Notes: generated by a model not told the origin, from the letters alone. A DNA stretch of 64,000 nucleotides from an uncultured Treponema sp. (GCA_937894335.1 CALCRU010000040.1:5912-69911), one strand, 5' to 3'; counted from the stretch's first letter, positions 1 to 8,725 are shown. Translations and numbers: made by a program.

Positions 1-1
1 C

Positions 2-229
2 GTAAAGGTGCGCACTTCAAAGGATAACGAATTCGACATAAACAGCGAGCATGACATGAAGGACATCCGTAGCGTGTGGGAAACTGGTAAGGATTATTTT
101 CTTTTTGTGTCACGAAACGAATTTTACACCCTGCCCAAGTCCTCCCTTAAGACAGGAACTCCAAAGGAATGCACCCTCTACCTTAAGGAAAAACTTGGCT
201 CTCGGTACAAGAGACGCATAGCCCTTTAG
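2..229 (+). CDS. YcxB-like C-terminal protein (5' partial)
   Basis: The reading frame is open from the first bases of the window, so this is the 3' end of a longer gene; the GTG at 8 is probably internal. The 76 visible residues resemble the C-terminal part of the YcxB-like family: a charged segment, then a strand pattern with DYFLFVSRNEFYTLPK and a final helix. YcxB-like proteins are usually small membrane-anchored proteins of unknown function, and the membrane part would lie outside the window. The gene ends 53 bp before lysC, which has its own promoter, so the two are probably separate units. The family assignment rests on a short segment and is tentative. Confidence 0.5.
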   Translation, partial: VKVRTSKDNEFDINSEHDMKDIRSVWETGKDYFLFVSRNEFYTLPKSSLKTGTPKECTLYLKEKLGSRYKRRIAL

Positions 230-244
230 AAAAACTTTCGCATA

Positions 245-273
245 TTGCCCTCCAGCGTTTTTTTTGCTATCAT
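245..273 (+). promoter_or_regulatory. Promoter of lysC, leaderless geometry
   Basis: A -35 box TTGCCC (245-250), a 17 bp spacer and a -10 box TATCAT (268-273) lie directly before lysC. The -10 ends 9 bp before the ATG at 283 and no Shine-Dalgarno sequence sits between them, so transcription should start at or within a few bases of the start codon. Confidence 0.65.
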
Positions 274-282
274 GCTACCATT

Positions 283-1608
283 ATGATAGTAATGAAATTC
301 GGCGGAAGTTCCGTCGCAAATGCAGACCGCATCCGTCATGTGGCATCCATTATCAAGGCCTACGAAAAAGAACGCCCTGTTGTCGTTCTTAGTGCCATGG
401 GCGACACTACAGACCATCTGCTTGAGGCAGCAGACCTTGCAGTAAAGGGTACTGTAGACATTCATAAGGTTGAACAGCTTCATAGGGATACCGCAAGAGA
501 ACTGGGCATTACCGTTCCCGCCATTGACGAACTGCTTTCGGAATTAAAGACCCTCCTTACTGGAATAAGCATGCTTAAGGAACTTACCCGACGCACAAGA
601 GACTATCTTGTGTCCTTTGGTGAGCGCATGAGTGTGCGCATTATGGCTTCATATCTTTCTTCTGGGGGAACAGCCGCTAGATTTTATGACGCATGGGACA
701 TAGGCATGGTAAGCGATTCCAACTACATGTCAGCCGAACTTCTTGACGAGGTTTGGGAAAACATACCCAAGGCCCTTTCTTCCTATGCAGAGGGAAGCCA
801 AAAGGAAATCCCCATTGTTACAGGATTCATTGCAAAAGACAAGAAGGGAATCATTACCACTCTTGGACGAGGCGGAAGCGACCTTAGCGCAACCATGATT
901 GGTGCTGCCATGCATGCAAAGGAAATTCAGACCTGGAAAGATGTAGACGGCATAATGACTACAAATCCACAGATTGTTAAGGAAGCTCGTCCTGTTCCCG
1001 AAGTAACTTACGAAGAGGCTCAGGAACTTGCCATGTTTGGCGCACAGGTTCTCCATCCTCGAAGCATGATTCCCTGCCGCAAGACAGGAACTCCAGTTAG
1101 GGTAAAGAACAGCTACAACATAGAAAGCCCTGGTTCACTCATTGTGGAATCCCACACAGGTGTCCGTCCTCCTGTAACTTCAATCACCACTGTAAAGGAT
1201 GTGACCCTTATAGACATTCAGTCCAGCCGTATGTTGGGTGCCTCAGGTTTCCTTGCCCACATATTCAATCAGTTTTTAAAATGGGAAATAAGCATTGATG
1301 TGATTGCAACTTCTGAAGTTTCTGTAAGCCTTACCGTAAACACAAAGAAAGACCTTACGGGGCTTATGGAAGACTTGGCCCGTGTTGCGGAAGTTCATGC
1401 CAAAAAGAACAAGGCTATCGTAACAATCATCTGCGATGCTTCACATTCTTCACACATTTTGGAGCAGGCCTTTGCTGCTCTTTCTAAAAACGGTATAAAT
1501 GTTCAGATGATAAGTCAGGGTGCGAGCAAGGTAAATATTAGCATGCTGGTAGAAAGTTCAGAAGCTGAAAAAGTTGTGCGCATTCTGCACGAAGCCCTGT
1601 TTGCATAG
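283..1608 (+). CDS. lysC: Aspartate kinase (monofunctional)
   Basis: Phosphorylates aspartate, the first step to diaminopimelate/lysine, threonine and methionine. The N-terminal kinase domain carries KFGGSSVAN at residues 5-13 and GRGGSDLSA near residue 205. The C-terminal third has tandem ACT regulatory domains, the usual site of feedback inhibition. At 441 residues it matches single-function AK-III type enzymes; no homoserine dehydrogenase domain is attached. ATG 283 is the start because the -10 box ends at 273 and the KFGG motif follows immediately. dapB lies 21 bp downstream with a strong AGGGGG ribosome site, giving a lysine/cell-wall precursor operon. Confident. Confidence 0.95.
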   Translation: MIVMKFGGSSVANADRIRHVASIIKAYEKERPVVVLSAMGDTTDHLLEAADLAVKGTVDIHKVEQLHRDTARELGITVPAIDELLSELKTLLTGISMLKELTRRTRDYLVSFGERMSVRIMASYLSSGGTAARFYDAWDIGMVSDSNYMSAELLDEVWENIPKALSSYAEGSQKEIPIVTGFIAKDKKGIITTLGRGGSDLSATMIGAAMHAKEIQTWKDVDGIMTTNPQIVKEARPVPEVTYEEAQELAMFGAQVLHPRSMIPCRKTGTPVRVKNSYNIESPGSLIVESHTGVRPPVTSITTVKDVTLIDIQSSRMLGASGFLAHIFNQFLKWEISIDVIATSEVSVSLTVNTKKDLTGLMEDLARVAEVHAKKNKAIVTIICDASHSSHILEQAFAALSKNGINVQMISQGASKVNISMLVESSEAEKVVRILHEALFA

Positions 1609-1629
1609 CAGGACCTTTTAGGGGGATGT

Positions 1630-2421
1630 ATGAAAATTGCACTTGTCGGTTACGGAAAAATGGGACACATGCTAGAGCAGGCTTCCCTTTCTTTTGGTCA
1701 TGAAGTTGTGGCGACAGTTGACCCGTTTGCCAACGATGCTTCCTGTAAGGTAGAGGCTGGAAATGCTTCTTCATTAAGGGATGCTGTTCTTAAAAACGGA
1801 GCGGAGGGAATTATTGAATTTACTTCTCCTTCTTCTGTTATGCAGAACATAGAGGCACTTCTTCCGTTAAAGCTCCCTCTTGTTGTAGGCTCTACCGGAT
1901 GGACCGACAAAGAAGATCAGGTTGCATCCCTTGCTGCTTCTACAGGCGGAACCATAATGCGCAGTGCAAATTTTTCAATCGGAGTAAACCTCTTTTACAA
2001 GATTGTGGAGGAGGCTTCACGGCTTGTTTCTAACTTTGAGGAATATGATGTTGCTGTCTGGGAAATGCATCACAATCAGAAGGCTGACAGTCCGTCGGGA
2101 ACCGCCCTTGATGTTGCGCGCAGGGTAATGGCTGGAAACTCTTCAAAGACAAAAATCGTTACCGATGCCTTCCATGAGCGTCCTCAGAAAAACGAACTGC
2201 ATGTTTCTTCCACACGGTGCGGTTCTGTGCCGGGAACCCATACTGTCTTTTACGACAGTCCTGCCGACACCATAGAACTTACCCATACAGCAAGAAGCCG
2301 TCTTGGATTTGCAAACGGTGCTGTTCATGCCCTTGAAAACCTTAAGAAATTCCTTGATGAAGGAACTCTTGCTCCTGGAAAACTTTACGGAATGTCGGAT
2401 GTTTTCCCCGGTATGTTCTAG
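1630..2421 (+). CDS. dapB: 4-hydroxy-tetrahydrodipicolinate reductase
   Basis: Reduces 4-hydroxy-tetrahydrodipicolinate with NAD(P)H in the diaminopimelate pathway for lysine and peptidoglycan. The N-terminal Rossmann motif GYGKMG (residues 7-12) binds the nucleotide. The catalytic signature EMHHNQKADSPSGTAL around residues 144-159 holds the histidine pair and the lysine. Length 263 is normal for the family. It follows lysC by 21 bp behind AGGGGG, so the two are probably co-transcribed; dapA and later genes are not in the window. Confident. Confidence 0.95.
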   Translation: MKIALVGYGKMGHMLEQASLSFGHEVVATVDPFANDASCKVEAGNASSLRDAVLKNGAEGIIEFTSPSSVMQNIEALLPLKLPLVVGSTGWTDKEDQVASLAASTGGTIMRSANFSIGVNLFYKIVEEASRLVSNFEEYDVAVWEMHHNQKADSPSGTALDVARRVMAGNSSKTKIVTDAFHERPQKNELHVSSTRCGSVPGTHTVFYDSPADTIELTHTARSRLGFANGAVHALENLKKFLDEGTLAPGKLYGMSDVFPGMF

Positions 2422-2487
2422 AACTTCACGGTCTGGCTTTAGGCCAAGTCTAAAGTTTTTGTAAAATTCTGCCGAAAATAGCAGAGT

Positions 2488-3354
2488 ATGAAAGTCCGTA
2501 TTCTTAGTAAAAAAACACTGATTCTTGTACTCGCTATTTTTGCAGGATATTCCTGCATAGCCGCCCAGACACAGTCCTACACTGTCGTTAAGGGTGACAC
2601 CCTTTATTCCATTAGCAGAAAGTACAGCATTGCCGTAAACGATTTGTGTTCGGCAAACGGAATTGGTCAGGACGGAGTTATAAAAGTAGGGCAGGTTTTG
2701 GTAATTCCCTCTGCAGGAGGAACTTCTTCTAGTGCGCCTCAGGAAATGTCAGCGGCCCCGGCGGTAAGGTCTTACGATGTTTACACCGTACAGAAGGGAG
2801 ACACTCTTTACCGCATTGCAAAAGTAAACGGCATTACTGTTGATGAACTTAAAACACTTAACGAACTTACAAACGCCTCTGTTCTTAAGGTGGGGCAGAC
2901 TCTTAAAATACCAGCTACAATAGTTGACACATCTTCCGTAACCCTTCCAGATTTGACTTCCAGCGATCCGCGCACATACTCGACAAAAAAGGGAGACTCT
3001 TCACTGGAGTGGCCTGTTCAGAATCCTACCGTAACATACATTCAGGGTAAGGTGAGCGGAGTTCAACTTAGCGCTCAGAAAAATGAGGCCGTTACTTCCA
3101 TAAGAGCAGGCACAGTAATGTATGTGGGAAACTACCGTGGCTATGGTCAGGTTGTGTTTGTTCAGTCAAAGACAGGACACATCTATGCCTATGCAGGCCT
3201 TGGTTCAATTTCTGTTAAAAAGGGTGATTATGTGGTGTTTGGCGACACTCTTGGTACTGCGGGAACAGACAGCATAAAGGGTACTTCCCAGATTTCCCTT
3301 ATGGTCTTCCTTAAGTCTAATCCCATTGATCCTGCTAAGGCTCCTAGAGGTTAG
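2488..3354 (+). CDS. Secreted protein with two LysM domains and a degenerate LytM/M23 domain
   Basis: A signal peptide (about residues 1-26) precedes two LysM peptidoglycan-binding modules (about 30-74 and 97-140; each has the KGDTLY pattern). The C-terminal region (about 170-285) has the fold pattern of M23 peptidases, but the zinc ligands are missing: no HxxxD and no HxH are visible, so it should be inactive. By analogy with NlpD/EnvC it may activate an amidase or anchor envelope complexes; that is inference. A possible promoter TTAGGC (2439-2444), 17 bp, TAAAAT (2462-2467) lies after dapB. No good Shine-Dalgarno precedes the ATG. The TAG stop lies inside a perfect palindrome (3348-3375) that starts the downstream repeat array. 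Confidence 0.85.
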   Translation: MKVRILSKKTLILVLAIFAGYSCIAAQTQSYTVVKGDTLYSISRKYSIAVNDLCSANGIGQDGVIKVGQVLVIPSAGGTSSSAPQEMSAAPAVRSYDVYTVQKGDTLYRIAKVNGITVDELKTLNELTNASVLKVGQTLKIPATIVDTSSVTLPDLTSSDPRTYSTKKGDSSLEWPVQNPTVTYIQGKVSGVQLSAQKNEAVTSIRAGTVMYVGNYRGYGQVVFVQSKTGHIYAYAGLGSISVKKGDYVVFGDTLGTAGTDSIKGTSQISLMVFLKSNPIDPAKAPRG

Positions 3355-3610
3355 CCGCATCCATGCGGCTAACCTCTTCCTAGTTTTTTGCTTTGCAAAA
3401 AACTAGCGTTACCATATGATAAGAAATTGAAGCGCCATCCATGGCGCTTTTCTTTTTAGAGATGCGGCTAACCTCTTCCTAGTTTTTTGCTTTGCAAAAA
3501 ACTGGCGTTACTTTATGGTAAGACTGTGAAGCGCCATCCTTGGCGCTTTTCTTTTTAGAGATGCGGCTAACCTCTTCCTAGTTTTTTGCTTTGCAAAAAA
3601 CTAGCGTTAC
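3348..3610. repeat. 99-bp tandem repeat array with nested hairpins (about 2.5 copies)
   Basis: Three near-identical units start at 3363, 3462 and 3561 with a 99 bp period; the last is partial. A 13 bp perfect palindrome with a 2-base loop (3348-3360 / 3363-3375, core GCATCCATGC) starts the array and covers the stop codon of the preceding gene. Each unit contains a 12 bp hairpin with a TTT loop (first copy 3380-3391 / 3395-3406; the second has one stem mismatch). Units 1 and 2 also carry a 9 bp hairpin with a CC loop and a T-rich tail (first copy 3430-3438 / 3441-3449), which looks like an intrinsic terminator. Units differ mainly around 3412-3428 against 3511-3527. No ORF is credible. The array fills most of the gap between two plus-strand genes. 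Confidence 0.85.
3430..3458 (+). terminator. Terminator-like hairpin in repeat unit 1
   Basis: A perfect 9 bp stem AAGCGCCAT / ATGGCGCTT with a CC loop is followed by TTCTTTTT. It would end the LysM/LytM transcript. A near-identical copy with an imperfect loop lies at 3529-3557 in unit 2. Confidence 0.6.
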
Positions 3611-3647
3611 CTTTTTTTACAGTTGCAGACTTCTAGCAAAAAAATGC

Positions 3648-3675
3648 TTGCTAAAATCAGAATTCGGGTTATAAT
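3648..3675 (+). promoter_or_regulatory. Promoter of the small membrane protein gene
   Basis: TTGCTA (3648-3653), a 16 bp spacer and a consensus TATAAT (3670-3675) lie after the repeat array. The leader is about 25 nt and includes AAGGAG before the ATG at 3705. Confidence 0.7.
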
Positions 3676-3704
3676 TAAAGCATACTAGAAAACAAGGAGT
3701 TTTT

Positions 3705-3926
3705 ATGGCTAAAGGAAAAGATTACTTTGGTATGGGAAGACTTATCAGTGTTATTTTTGCACTTATTCCCGTAACATCATGGCTGTTTGGTGTGGTAACA
3801 CGCTTTAAAGAGAAGAAATATGTTGCGGCAATACTTCGCCTAGTATTGGGCTGGAACATCATTTGGGTTCTTGACTTCCTGCTCATGCTCTTTACTGGAA
3901 GCATCCTCAGAATTCTTAATGTCTGA
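3705..3926 (+). CDS. Small two-helix membrane protein, unknown function
   Basis: This 73-residue protein has a short N-terminal lead MAKGKDYFGMG, a hydrophobic segment at about residues 12-30, a basic loop (TRFKEKKY) and a second hydrophobic segment at about 41-68, which predicts a helical hairpin in the inner membrane. It has its own promoter, a good AAGGAG ribosome site and a downstream terminator, so it is a real single-gene unit despite its size. I do not recognise a function. Similar short proteins seem familiar from gut Firmicutes, so lateral transfer is possible, but I cannot test that here. Confidence 0.75.
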   Translation: MAKGKDYFGMGRLISVIFALIPVTSWLFGVVTRFKEKKYVAAILRLVLGWNIIWVLDFLLMLFTGSILRILNV

Positions 3927-3946
3927 GTCTTATAATAAGATGCAAG

Positions 3947-3979
3947 ACCGATGTGGCCTCCTGCTGCATCGGTTTTTTT
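3947..3979 (+). terminator. Intrinsic terminator
   Basis: The stem ACCGATG (3947-3953) / CATCGGT (3967-3973) is followed by TTTTTTT. It ends the small membrane protein transcript just before the convergent exonuclease gene. Confidence 0.75.
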
Positions 3980-3986
3980 ATGCTGT

Positions 3987-4664
3987 TTAAAAAAGTTCCT
4001 GCTGTCCGGTTTCTGTAACTAGTGCCTTAAACAGATTTAGCCCCTCTTGCGCCTTGTAGTCTTTCTGTCTGTCTAGAGTGTCCTTTATTATCCGCTTAAA
4101 AACTTCCATGCAAACCCTTGCGTCATCGTCTGCTCTGTGTGCGGAACGAACTTCTATGCAGAATCTTTCTGCAAGGGCCTGCAGTTTGTATTTTCCTTTT
4201 CCGTTCTGTCCGTCATTTGCAAAATCGGGATAGGCCCATCTTGAAAGGGGCAGTGTGTCTATGACCTGATTCTTTAGGCAGGGGAATGACATGCGCTCAA
4301 GTTCTGCATTTATAAATCCCATGTCAAAGGGAGCGTTGTGGGCTATGAGCACGCTTTTCCCAATAAAGTTTAAAAAAGGAGGGATTGCATTTGCGGCAGG
4401 AGGACAGTCCTTTACCATTTCTGGAGTGATGTGGGTAAGTTCCACCAGTCGGGGAGGAATTTCCACCGGTGGCTTTATAAGGCAGTCGAATGTAGAAACT
4501 ACGCCGTCAGCTGTAAACTTAACGGCGCCAATTTCCGTCAGAAAATCAGTTTCTTTTTTTAATCCTGTTGTTTCCGTGTCGAAAGCTACAAACACCGTGC
4601 CGCTGTAAAACAGGTTTGCAAGGTGTCTGTAGTTTCGGAACAGAGCAATTTTATTTTGCTGCAT
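3987..4664 (-). CDS. DnaQ-like 3'-5' exonuclease (DEDDh)
   Basis: A stand-alone proofreading-type exonuclease of 225 residues. Exo I is DTETTG with Asp29 and Glu31, Exo II is HNAPFDMGF near residue 112, and Exo III is HRADDDAR near residue 175, so all DEDDh metal-binding residues are present. It could be the epsilon subunit of DNA polymerase III or a related repair/RNA exonuclease; with no polymerase gene nearby I cannot decide. Its ATG lies inside the last codons of the upstream phosphohexomutase gene (14 bp overlap), so translation is probably coupled. Confidence 0.9.
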   Translation of the reverse strand: MQQNKIALFRNYRHLANLFYSGTVFVAFDTETTGLKKETDFLTEIGAVKFTADGVVSTFDCLIKPPVEIPPRLVELTHITPEMVKDCPPAANAIPPFLNFIGKSVLIAHNAPFDMGFINAELERMSFPCLKNQVIDTLPLSRWAYPDFANDGQNGKGKYKLQALAERFCIEVRSAHRADDDARVCMEVFKRIIKDTLDRQKDYKAQEGLNLFKALVTETGQQELF

Positions 4665-6444
4665 TTAAAACCGCATTGATTTCTTGGCAGATTTTGTCGC
4701 AGAGCTGGGCGGCGTCTTTTTTAGCGGCTGCAAGTGAATCATCGCTTGCAGAGGCAACTGGAGTTACGCTGTTTACATAGAACTTGATTTTTGGCTCAGT
4801 TCCGCTGGGGCGTGCGCTTACAATTGTTCCGCCTTCAAGGAAGAACTGAAGTACATTGCTCTTTGGCCAAGGAATTGAATTCTTTGCAGAAGGATTTGCA
4901 GGATCAAATTCTACGCTTTCCTGTACATCGCGGATTTTAAGAACTTTCTTTCCGCCTAGGGTTTTAAGTCCTTCGGTGCGGAGTTTTGTCATTATTCCGT
5001 CCATAATTTTTGGTCCGCTTACGCCTTCAAAGTACTTGCTAATTGCGCGGTCTTCAAAGTATCCGTGGGTCTTGTAAAGGTCGTTAAGACGCTCAAGAAG
5101 GCTCTTTCCCTTGCTTGTCCAGTAGAGTGTCATTTCGGCACACATTGCGGCGGCAGAAACACCGTCCTTGTCGCGGCAGGCTGTTTCTACAAGGTAACCG
5201 TAGCTTTCTTCCAGACCAAACACATAGTGTTCCCTTCCAACCTTTTCCATTTCTCCTTCTTCAAATGCAATCCACTTGAATCCGGTAAGAACTTCCTTTA
5301 CGGCAACATTGTAACTCTTTGAAATTGCGTCTACAAAGGGGCTTGTTACAATGGAACGGATGAGCACTGGGTTTGCAGGCATCTTGTTGAATTCTTTTTT
5401 GGAAAGAAGTACATAGTCTGCAAGGAGAGCGCCCATCTGGTTTCCGCTTACAAGCACAAAGTTTCCGTCTTTGTCGGGGAAGGCTGTTCCAAAGCGGTCT
5501 GCGTCTGGGTCGGTTGCCATGACAACATCAGCCTTTTCTTTTTTTGCAAGATCAACAGCCATTTTGAGTGCTGGTGCTTCTTCTGGGTTGGGCTTTTCTA
5601 CAGTGGGGAAGTTTCCGTCACCTTCGCGCTGTTCGGGAACAGTGATTACATTAAGTCCCAAATCTCCAAGAACCTTTTCTACATGCATTGCACCTGTTCC
5701 GTGAAGGGGAGTATAGACAACTTTTACGCTAGATGCCTTTTCTTTTATAAGCTCGGGGCGGTAAAGTTCGGCCTTTATCATTGACTGGAATTTTTCGTCA
5801 ACTTCCTTATCGATTAAAACAAGCTTTCCCTGCTTTACTGCTTCTTCGCGGCTTATGAGTTTTGCTTCTTTTACGGCATTTACTTCGTCAATAATTCCCT
5901 TGTCGTGGGGTTCAACAACCTGAGCACCGTCTGCCCAGTATGCCTTGTATCCATTGTACTTGGGAGGATTGTGGCTTGCTGTTACCACTACACCAGTCTT
6001 GCATCCCAGTATGCGGATTGCATAGCTCAGTTCGGGAGTGGGGCGCATTCCTGTAAAGAGATAGGCCTTGATTCCGTTGGCTGCAAAAACCCTTGCCGTA
6101 ATGTCTGAAAACTTGTCGTGATTGTTACGGCTGTCGTAGGCGATACATGCGCTTAAGGTTCCAGCCTTTGCTTCTTCGGGGAATGCCTTGATGATGTAGT
6201 TTGCAAGTCCCTGAGTTGCCTTTGAAATGTTAAGGGGGTTCATGCGGTTTGTACCGCCGCCCATTATGCCGCGGAGTCCGCCTGTTCCAAATTCCAAGCT
6301 GCGGTAGAAGCGGTCTTCTAGTTCTTCCATTGCACCTGGTTTATCTTTTCCTGCAACAAGTTCTTCAACTTCCTTGCGGAATGATTCGTCTTTTTCTTCT
6401 GCAATATACTGCTTTGCGCGGTCAAGAATTTCCTGTTCGTTCAT
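4651..6444 (-). CDS. Phosphoglucomutase/phosphomannomutase (alpha-D-phosphohexomutase)
   Basis: Interconverts hexose 1- and 6-phosphates in the cytoplasm, feeding glycolysis or nucleotide-sugar synthesis. The active-site phosphoserine is Ser157 in VVTASHNPPKYNGYK, the metal loop is DPDADR near residue 315, the sugar loop is GLEESYGY near 420 and the phosphate-binding loop RPSGTEPKIKF lies near 560. Length (597) fits the PGM2-like bacterial group. On the minus strand, AAGGAAGG lies a few bases before the start, with a TACAAT -10 candidate about 45 bp upstream of the ATG. It is first in a two-gene unit with the overlapping DnaQ-like exonuclease. A second family member lies at 6845-8725; substrate preference of each is not readable. 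Confidence 0.93.
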   Translation of the reverse strand: MNEQEILDRAKQYIAEEKDESFRKEVEELVAGKDKPGAMEELEDRFYRSLEFGTGGLRGIMGGGTNRMNPLNISKATQGLANYIIKAFPEEAKAGTLSACIAYDSRNNHDKFSDITARVFAANGIKAYLFTGMRPTPELSYAIRILGCKTGVVVTASHNPPKYNGYKAYWADGAQVVEPHDKGIIDEVNAVKEAKLISREEAVKQGKLVLIDKEVDEKFQSMIKAELYRPELIKEKASSVKVVYTPLHGTGAMHVEKVLGDLGLNVITVPEQREGDGNFPTVEKPNPEEAPALKMAVDLAKKEKADVVMATDPDADRFGTAFPDKDGNFVLVSGNQMGALLADYVLLSKKEFNKMPANPVLIRSIVTSPFVDAISKSYNVAVKEVLTGFKWIAFEEGEMEKVGREHYVFGLEESYGYLVETACRDKDGVSAAAMCAEMTLYWTSKGKSLLERLNDLYKTHGYFEDRAISKYFEGVSGPKIMDGIMTKLRTEGLKTLGGKKVLKIRDVQESVEFDPANPSAKNSIPWPKSNVLQFFLEGGTIVSARPSGTEPKIKFYVNSVTPVASASDDSLAAAKKDAAQLCDKICQEINAVLNAAK

Positions 6445-6556
6445 ACATCCTTCCTTATGAATTCAATCGGCGCATTGTAGCATATTTGTATTTTTTTTTC
6501 CAGTATGTAATTGACAGAATTTTATTTGTAGATTAAAAGTCTACCTTCATCCTGTA

Positions 6557-6830
6557 ATGCTTGCACTGATTGCCTTTACCGTTGTTCTTTCAGCGTCAGT
6601 TTGCATTTTCCATACATGCTGTTTTTATACTTGCTGTGTTTACATACAGTTCCTGGCTCATCAGACTTGAAAAATGTTTGTTATAGAACAGATTGCGGCC
6701 CAGACAAACCTTCTTGCAATGAATGCCGCCATAGAAGCCGCCTATGCAGGAGAAAAAGGAAAGTACTTCAAAGAATAGGGCCGCCGTAATCAAGCTGACT
6801 CAGGAAATGGAAAAGTTTAAAATCTCCTAG
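6557..6830 (+). pseudogene. Decayed methyl-accepting chemotaxis protein
   Basis: The 400 bp gap between the two phosphohexomutase genes holds chemoreceptor remains. From 6674 the frame reads [19 protein letters not shown] and continues into IEAAYAGEKGK, which is the highly conserved hairpin tip of the MCP signalling domain; it stops at 6776-6778 exactly where an intact receptor reads on. In another frame the sequence up to the TAG at 6828 reads KLTQEMEKFKIS, which resembles an MCP C-terminus. Upstream in the tip's frame, an ATG at 6557 opens a hydrophobic stretch (MLALIAFTVVLSASV) that may be the old first transmembrane helix, closed by TGA at 6668. Most of the receptor is deleted. The tip is certain; the ends are less so. 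Confidence 0.75.
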
Positions 6831-6844
6831 GAAGGCCGAAAGGC

Positions 6845-8725
6845 TTACTTGCTGTTCATTTCCTCAAGATACTTTTGCATCTCGCTTTTTTCTTCCAAGT
6901 CTTCGTCCCTTTTGTCTACAGAATCCGCCTTTTGTATTAGTGAGGTTTCCCATTCCAAAAGCGAAGCCTCCTGATTTGGAGAGTCTCCCTTTACATCGCA
7001 GAGAATTCTAAATACTGGTTCAGTTCCGCTGGGCCTCATCCAGATAAATGCAAGGGGATTTTTATCTTTGTCAAAAAAGCGCACCTTTAGTCCGCCTGTT
7101 CCGTTGTTCCAGTCTAGAGTTCCTGTTTTTTCGGTAAGTCCGTTTGTGGTAACAGCATCGTAAAAGACTATGCCGTATTTTTCTTCAAGTTCGTCTTTTC
7201 GCTTGGCCCATTCGTTCTGGAAGAATTTTTGAAACCTTAGCTTAAGCTTTCCCTTGTCTTCGGTCTGAACCTTTAGTACCGCCCGCTTTTCGCTTACTCC
7301 CGTAGTGGTGTACTTGGGAAGAGTTGCAATTATGTCGGCCAGAGTAAACTCGCCCTTGTAAAGTTCTTCCTGTCCGCTCTTTTCGCACCACAGATGGAAG
7401 AGACCTTTTTTTACGGAACTGTCTTTGTTAAGGCTGTCCCGAATTGTAAGAAGTTTTACCAGTGCAAAAATTGTTGCAAGAGGATCACGAACGCTGGAGG
7501 GGTAGGTTATGTTTCCTCCGTTGGAGCCTTCTCCTAAAATGCGCACGCAGTATCCCTCGCTTCTTTTTTTTCTGGCAAGATTTACCACATTTGCCTCTCC
7601 AACTTCTGCACGGAAGACGCTGGCACCGAACGCGCTTGCAATTTCTTCTATGCGCATGGAAGTGGGGCAGTTGACGCTTACCGCAAGAGGCGAGTCATCA
7701 GAATTTTTTTTGTCATCTCTTTTCCATGTTTCGTAGGAAAGTTCCGAAAGAACGCAGAGAGCAAAAACTTCCTGAGCAGGAATGGGAAGGGCCTTTTTAA
7801 GTTTTTCGTTCCAGTAGACTATGTTTCCCCTATCACCATCGCAGTCAGGCATGTAGCCCAGCCTTACATCCGTCATGCCTATATCCTGCAGTTCTTCCAT
7901 TTTTTTTGCGCAGTGTACCAGATTTTCTGGTTCTGGAATTATTGCATGCACTATTTCGCCTGGAATGTCGTTGAAGGAGGTAAAGTGAATTCCTGTTTCG
8001 CTTATGAAGTCCTTGTCTATGCAACAGGCGCGTGAAGAGCCGTTCATGTCGCACACTATGGAAAGCGGTGTTTCCTGTACCGACTGCCTTATGCGGTCAA
8101 AGAGGGCGTCCCTTTCTTTTGAGTTTTCGCTTCCGCTGATTACGGTTTTTATAAATGAACTGTATGCTTCAAGAGACGCCTTTTTAAACTTTGCGCTGTT
8201 TTTGTAAATTTGTGCTATGTCTTTTTCGGAGGCTGCATTTATGAGCATGCGAGCGTGGTCCTTTACATTTACAGCATTACATTTTTCTGTAAAACTTTCG
8301 GCCAGTTTTTTTGCTTCGGAACCGGGAATTACTCCGCCGTCGTTAAGTCCGAATTTTATTCCGTTGTGACCAATGGGATTGTGACTTGCAGAAATATAAA
8401 GAAATCCGTCCAAATCTCTGGCATAGGCCATTACTTCTGGTGCTGAAGCTGTTCCCAAATACTGAACCTTTATGCCACATCCGCATAGAGTGCGCAGAAT
8501 TATGTCTGCAATTTTTTCTCCTGTGGGACGGGTGTCTTTTGCAACCGCCACTACAGGAGATTTTTTTTCAGTCTTCTGCGTAATGTACTGGGCAAAAGTT
8601 TTGGCAATAAGGGCACAGAGGCATTCGTTTGTTTTTCCAATCTGTTTGCTTCCGTCTTCTTCGTTACCGCTTTGGGCAAACACCTTTCGCCAGCCCGAGG
8701 CCGACAGTATCATGTTGTGTTCCAT
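6845..8725 (-). CDS. Second phosphohexomutase family protein
   Basis: A diverged 626-residue alpha-D-phosphohexomutase. The active-site serine is Ser114 in ISASHNPIGHNGIKF, the metal loop reads DCDGDRGN near residue 340, the sugar loop GEGSNGGN lies near 405 and the phosphate loop RPSGTEPVFRI near 575. These support an active enzyme on glucose, mannose or glucosamine phosphate, but substrate is not readable. The C-terminus extends in a charged acidic helix. It lies 21 bp after the EF-hand membrane protein gene on the same strand, so the two are probably one operon, with no strong Shine-Dalgarno at its ATG. Confidence 0.88.
   Translation of the reverse strand: MEHNMILSASGWRKVFAQSGNEEDGSKQIGKTNECLCALIAKTFAQYITQKTEKKSPVVAVAKDTRPTGEKIADIILRTLCGCGIKVQYLGTASAPEVMAYARDLDGFLYISASHNPIGHNGIKFGLNDGGVIPGSEAKKLAESFTEKCNAVNVKDHARMLINAASEKDIAQIYKNSAKFKKASLEAYSSFIKTVISGSENSKERDALFDRIRQSVQETPLSIVCDMNGSSRACCIDKDFISETGIHFTSFNDIPGEIVHAIIPEPENLVHCAKKMEELQDIGMTDVRLGYMPDCDGDRGNIVYWNEKLKKALPIPAQEVFALCVLSELSYETWKRDDKKNSDDSPLAVSVNCPTSMRIEEIASAFGASVFRAEVGEANVVNLARKKRSEGYCVRILGEGSNGGNITYPSSVRDPLATIFALVKLLTIRDSLNKDSSVKKGLFHLWCEKSGQEELYKGEFTLADIIATLPKYTTTGVSEKRAVLKVQTEDKGKLKLRFQKFFQNEWAKRKDELEEKYGIVFYDAVTTNGLTEKTGTLDWNNGTGGLKVRFFDKDKNPLAFIWMRPSGTEPVFRILCDVKGDSPNQEASLLEWETSLIQKADSVDKRDEDLEEKSEMQKYLEEMNSK

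Noticed and set aside
3348..3610. CRISPR array
   Set aside because: The unit is 99 bp and repeated almost whole, with no variable spacers between constant repeats and no cas genes in the window.
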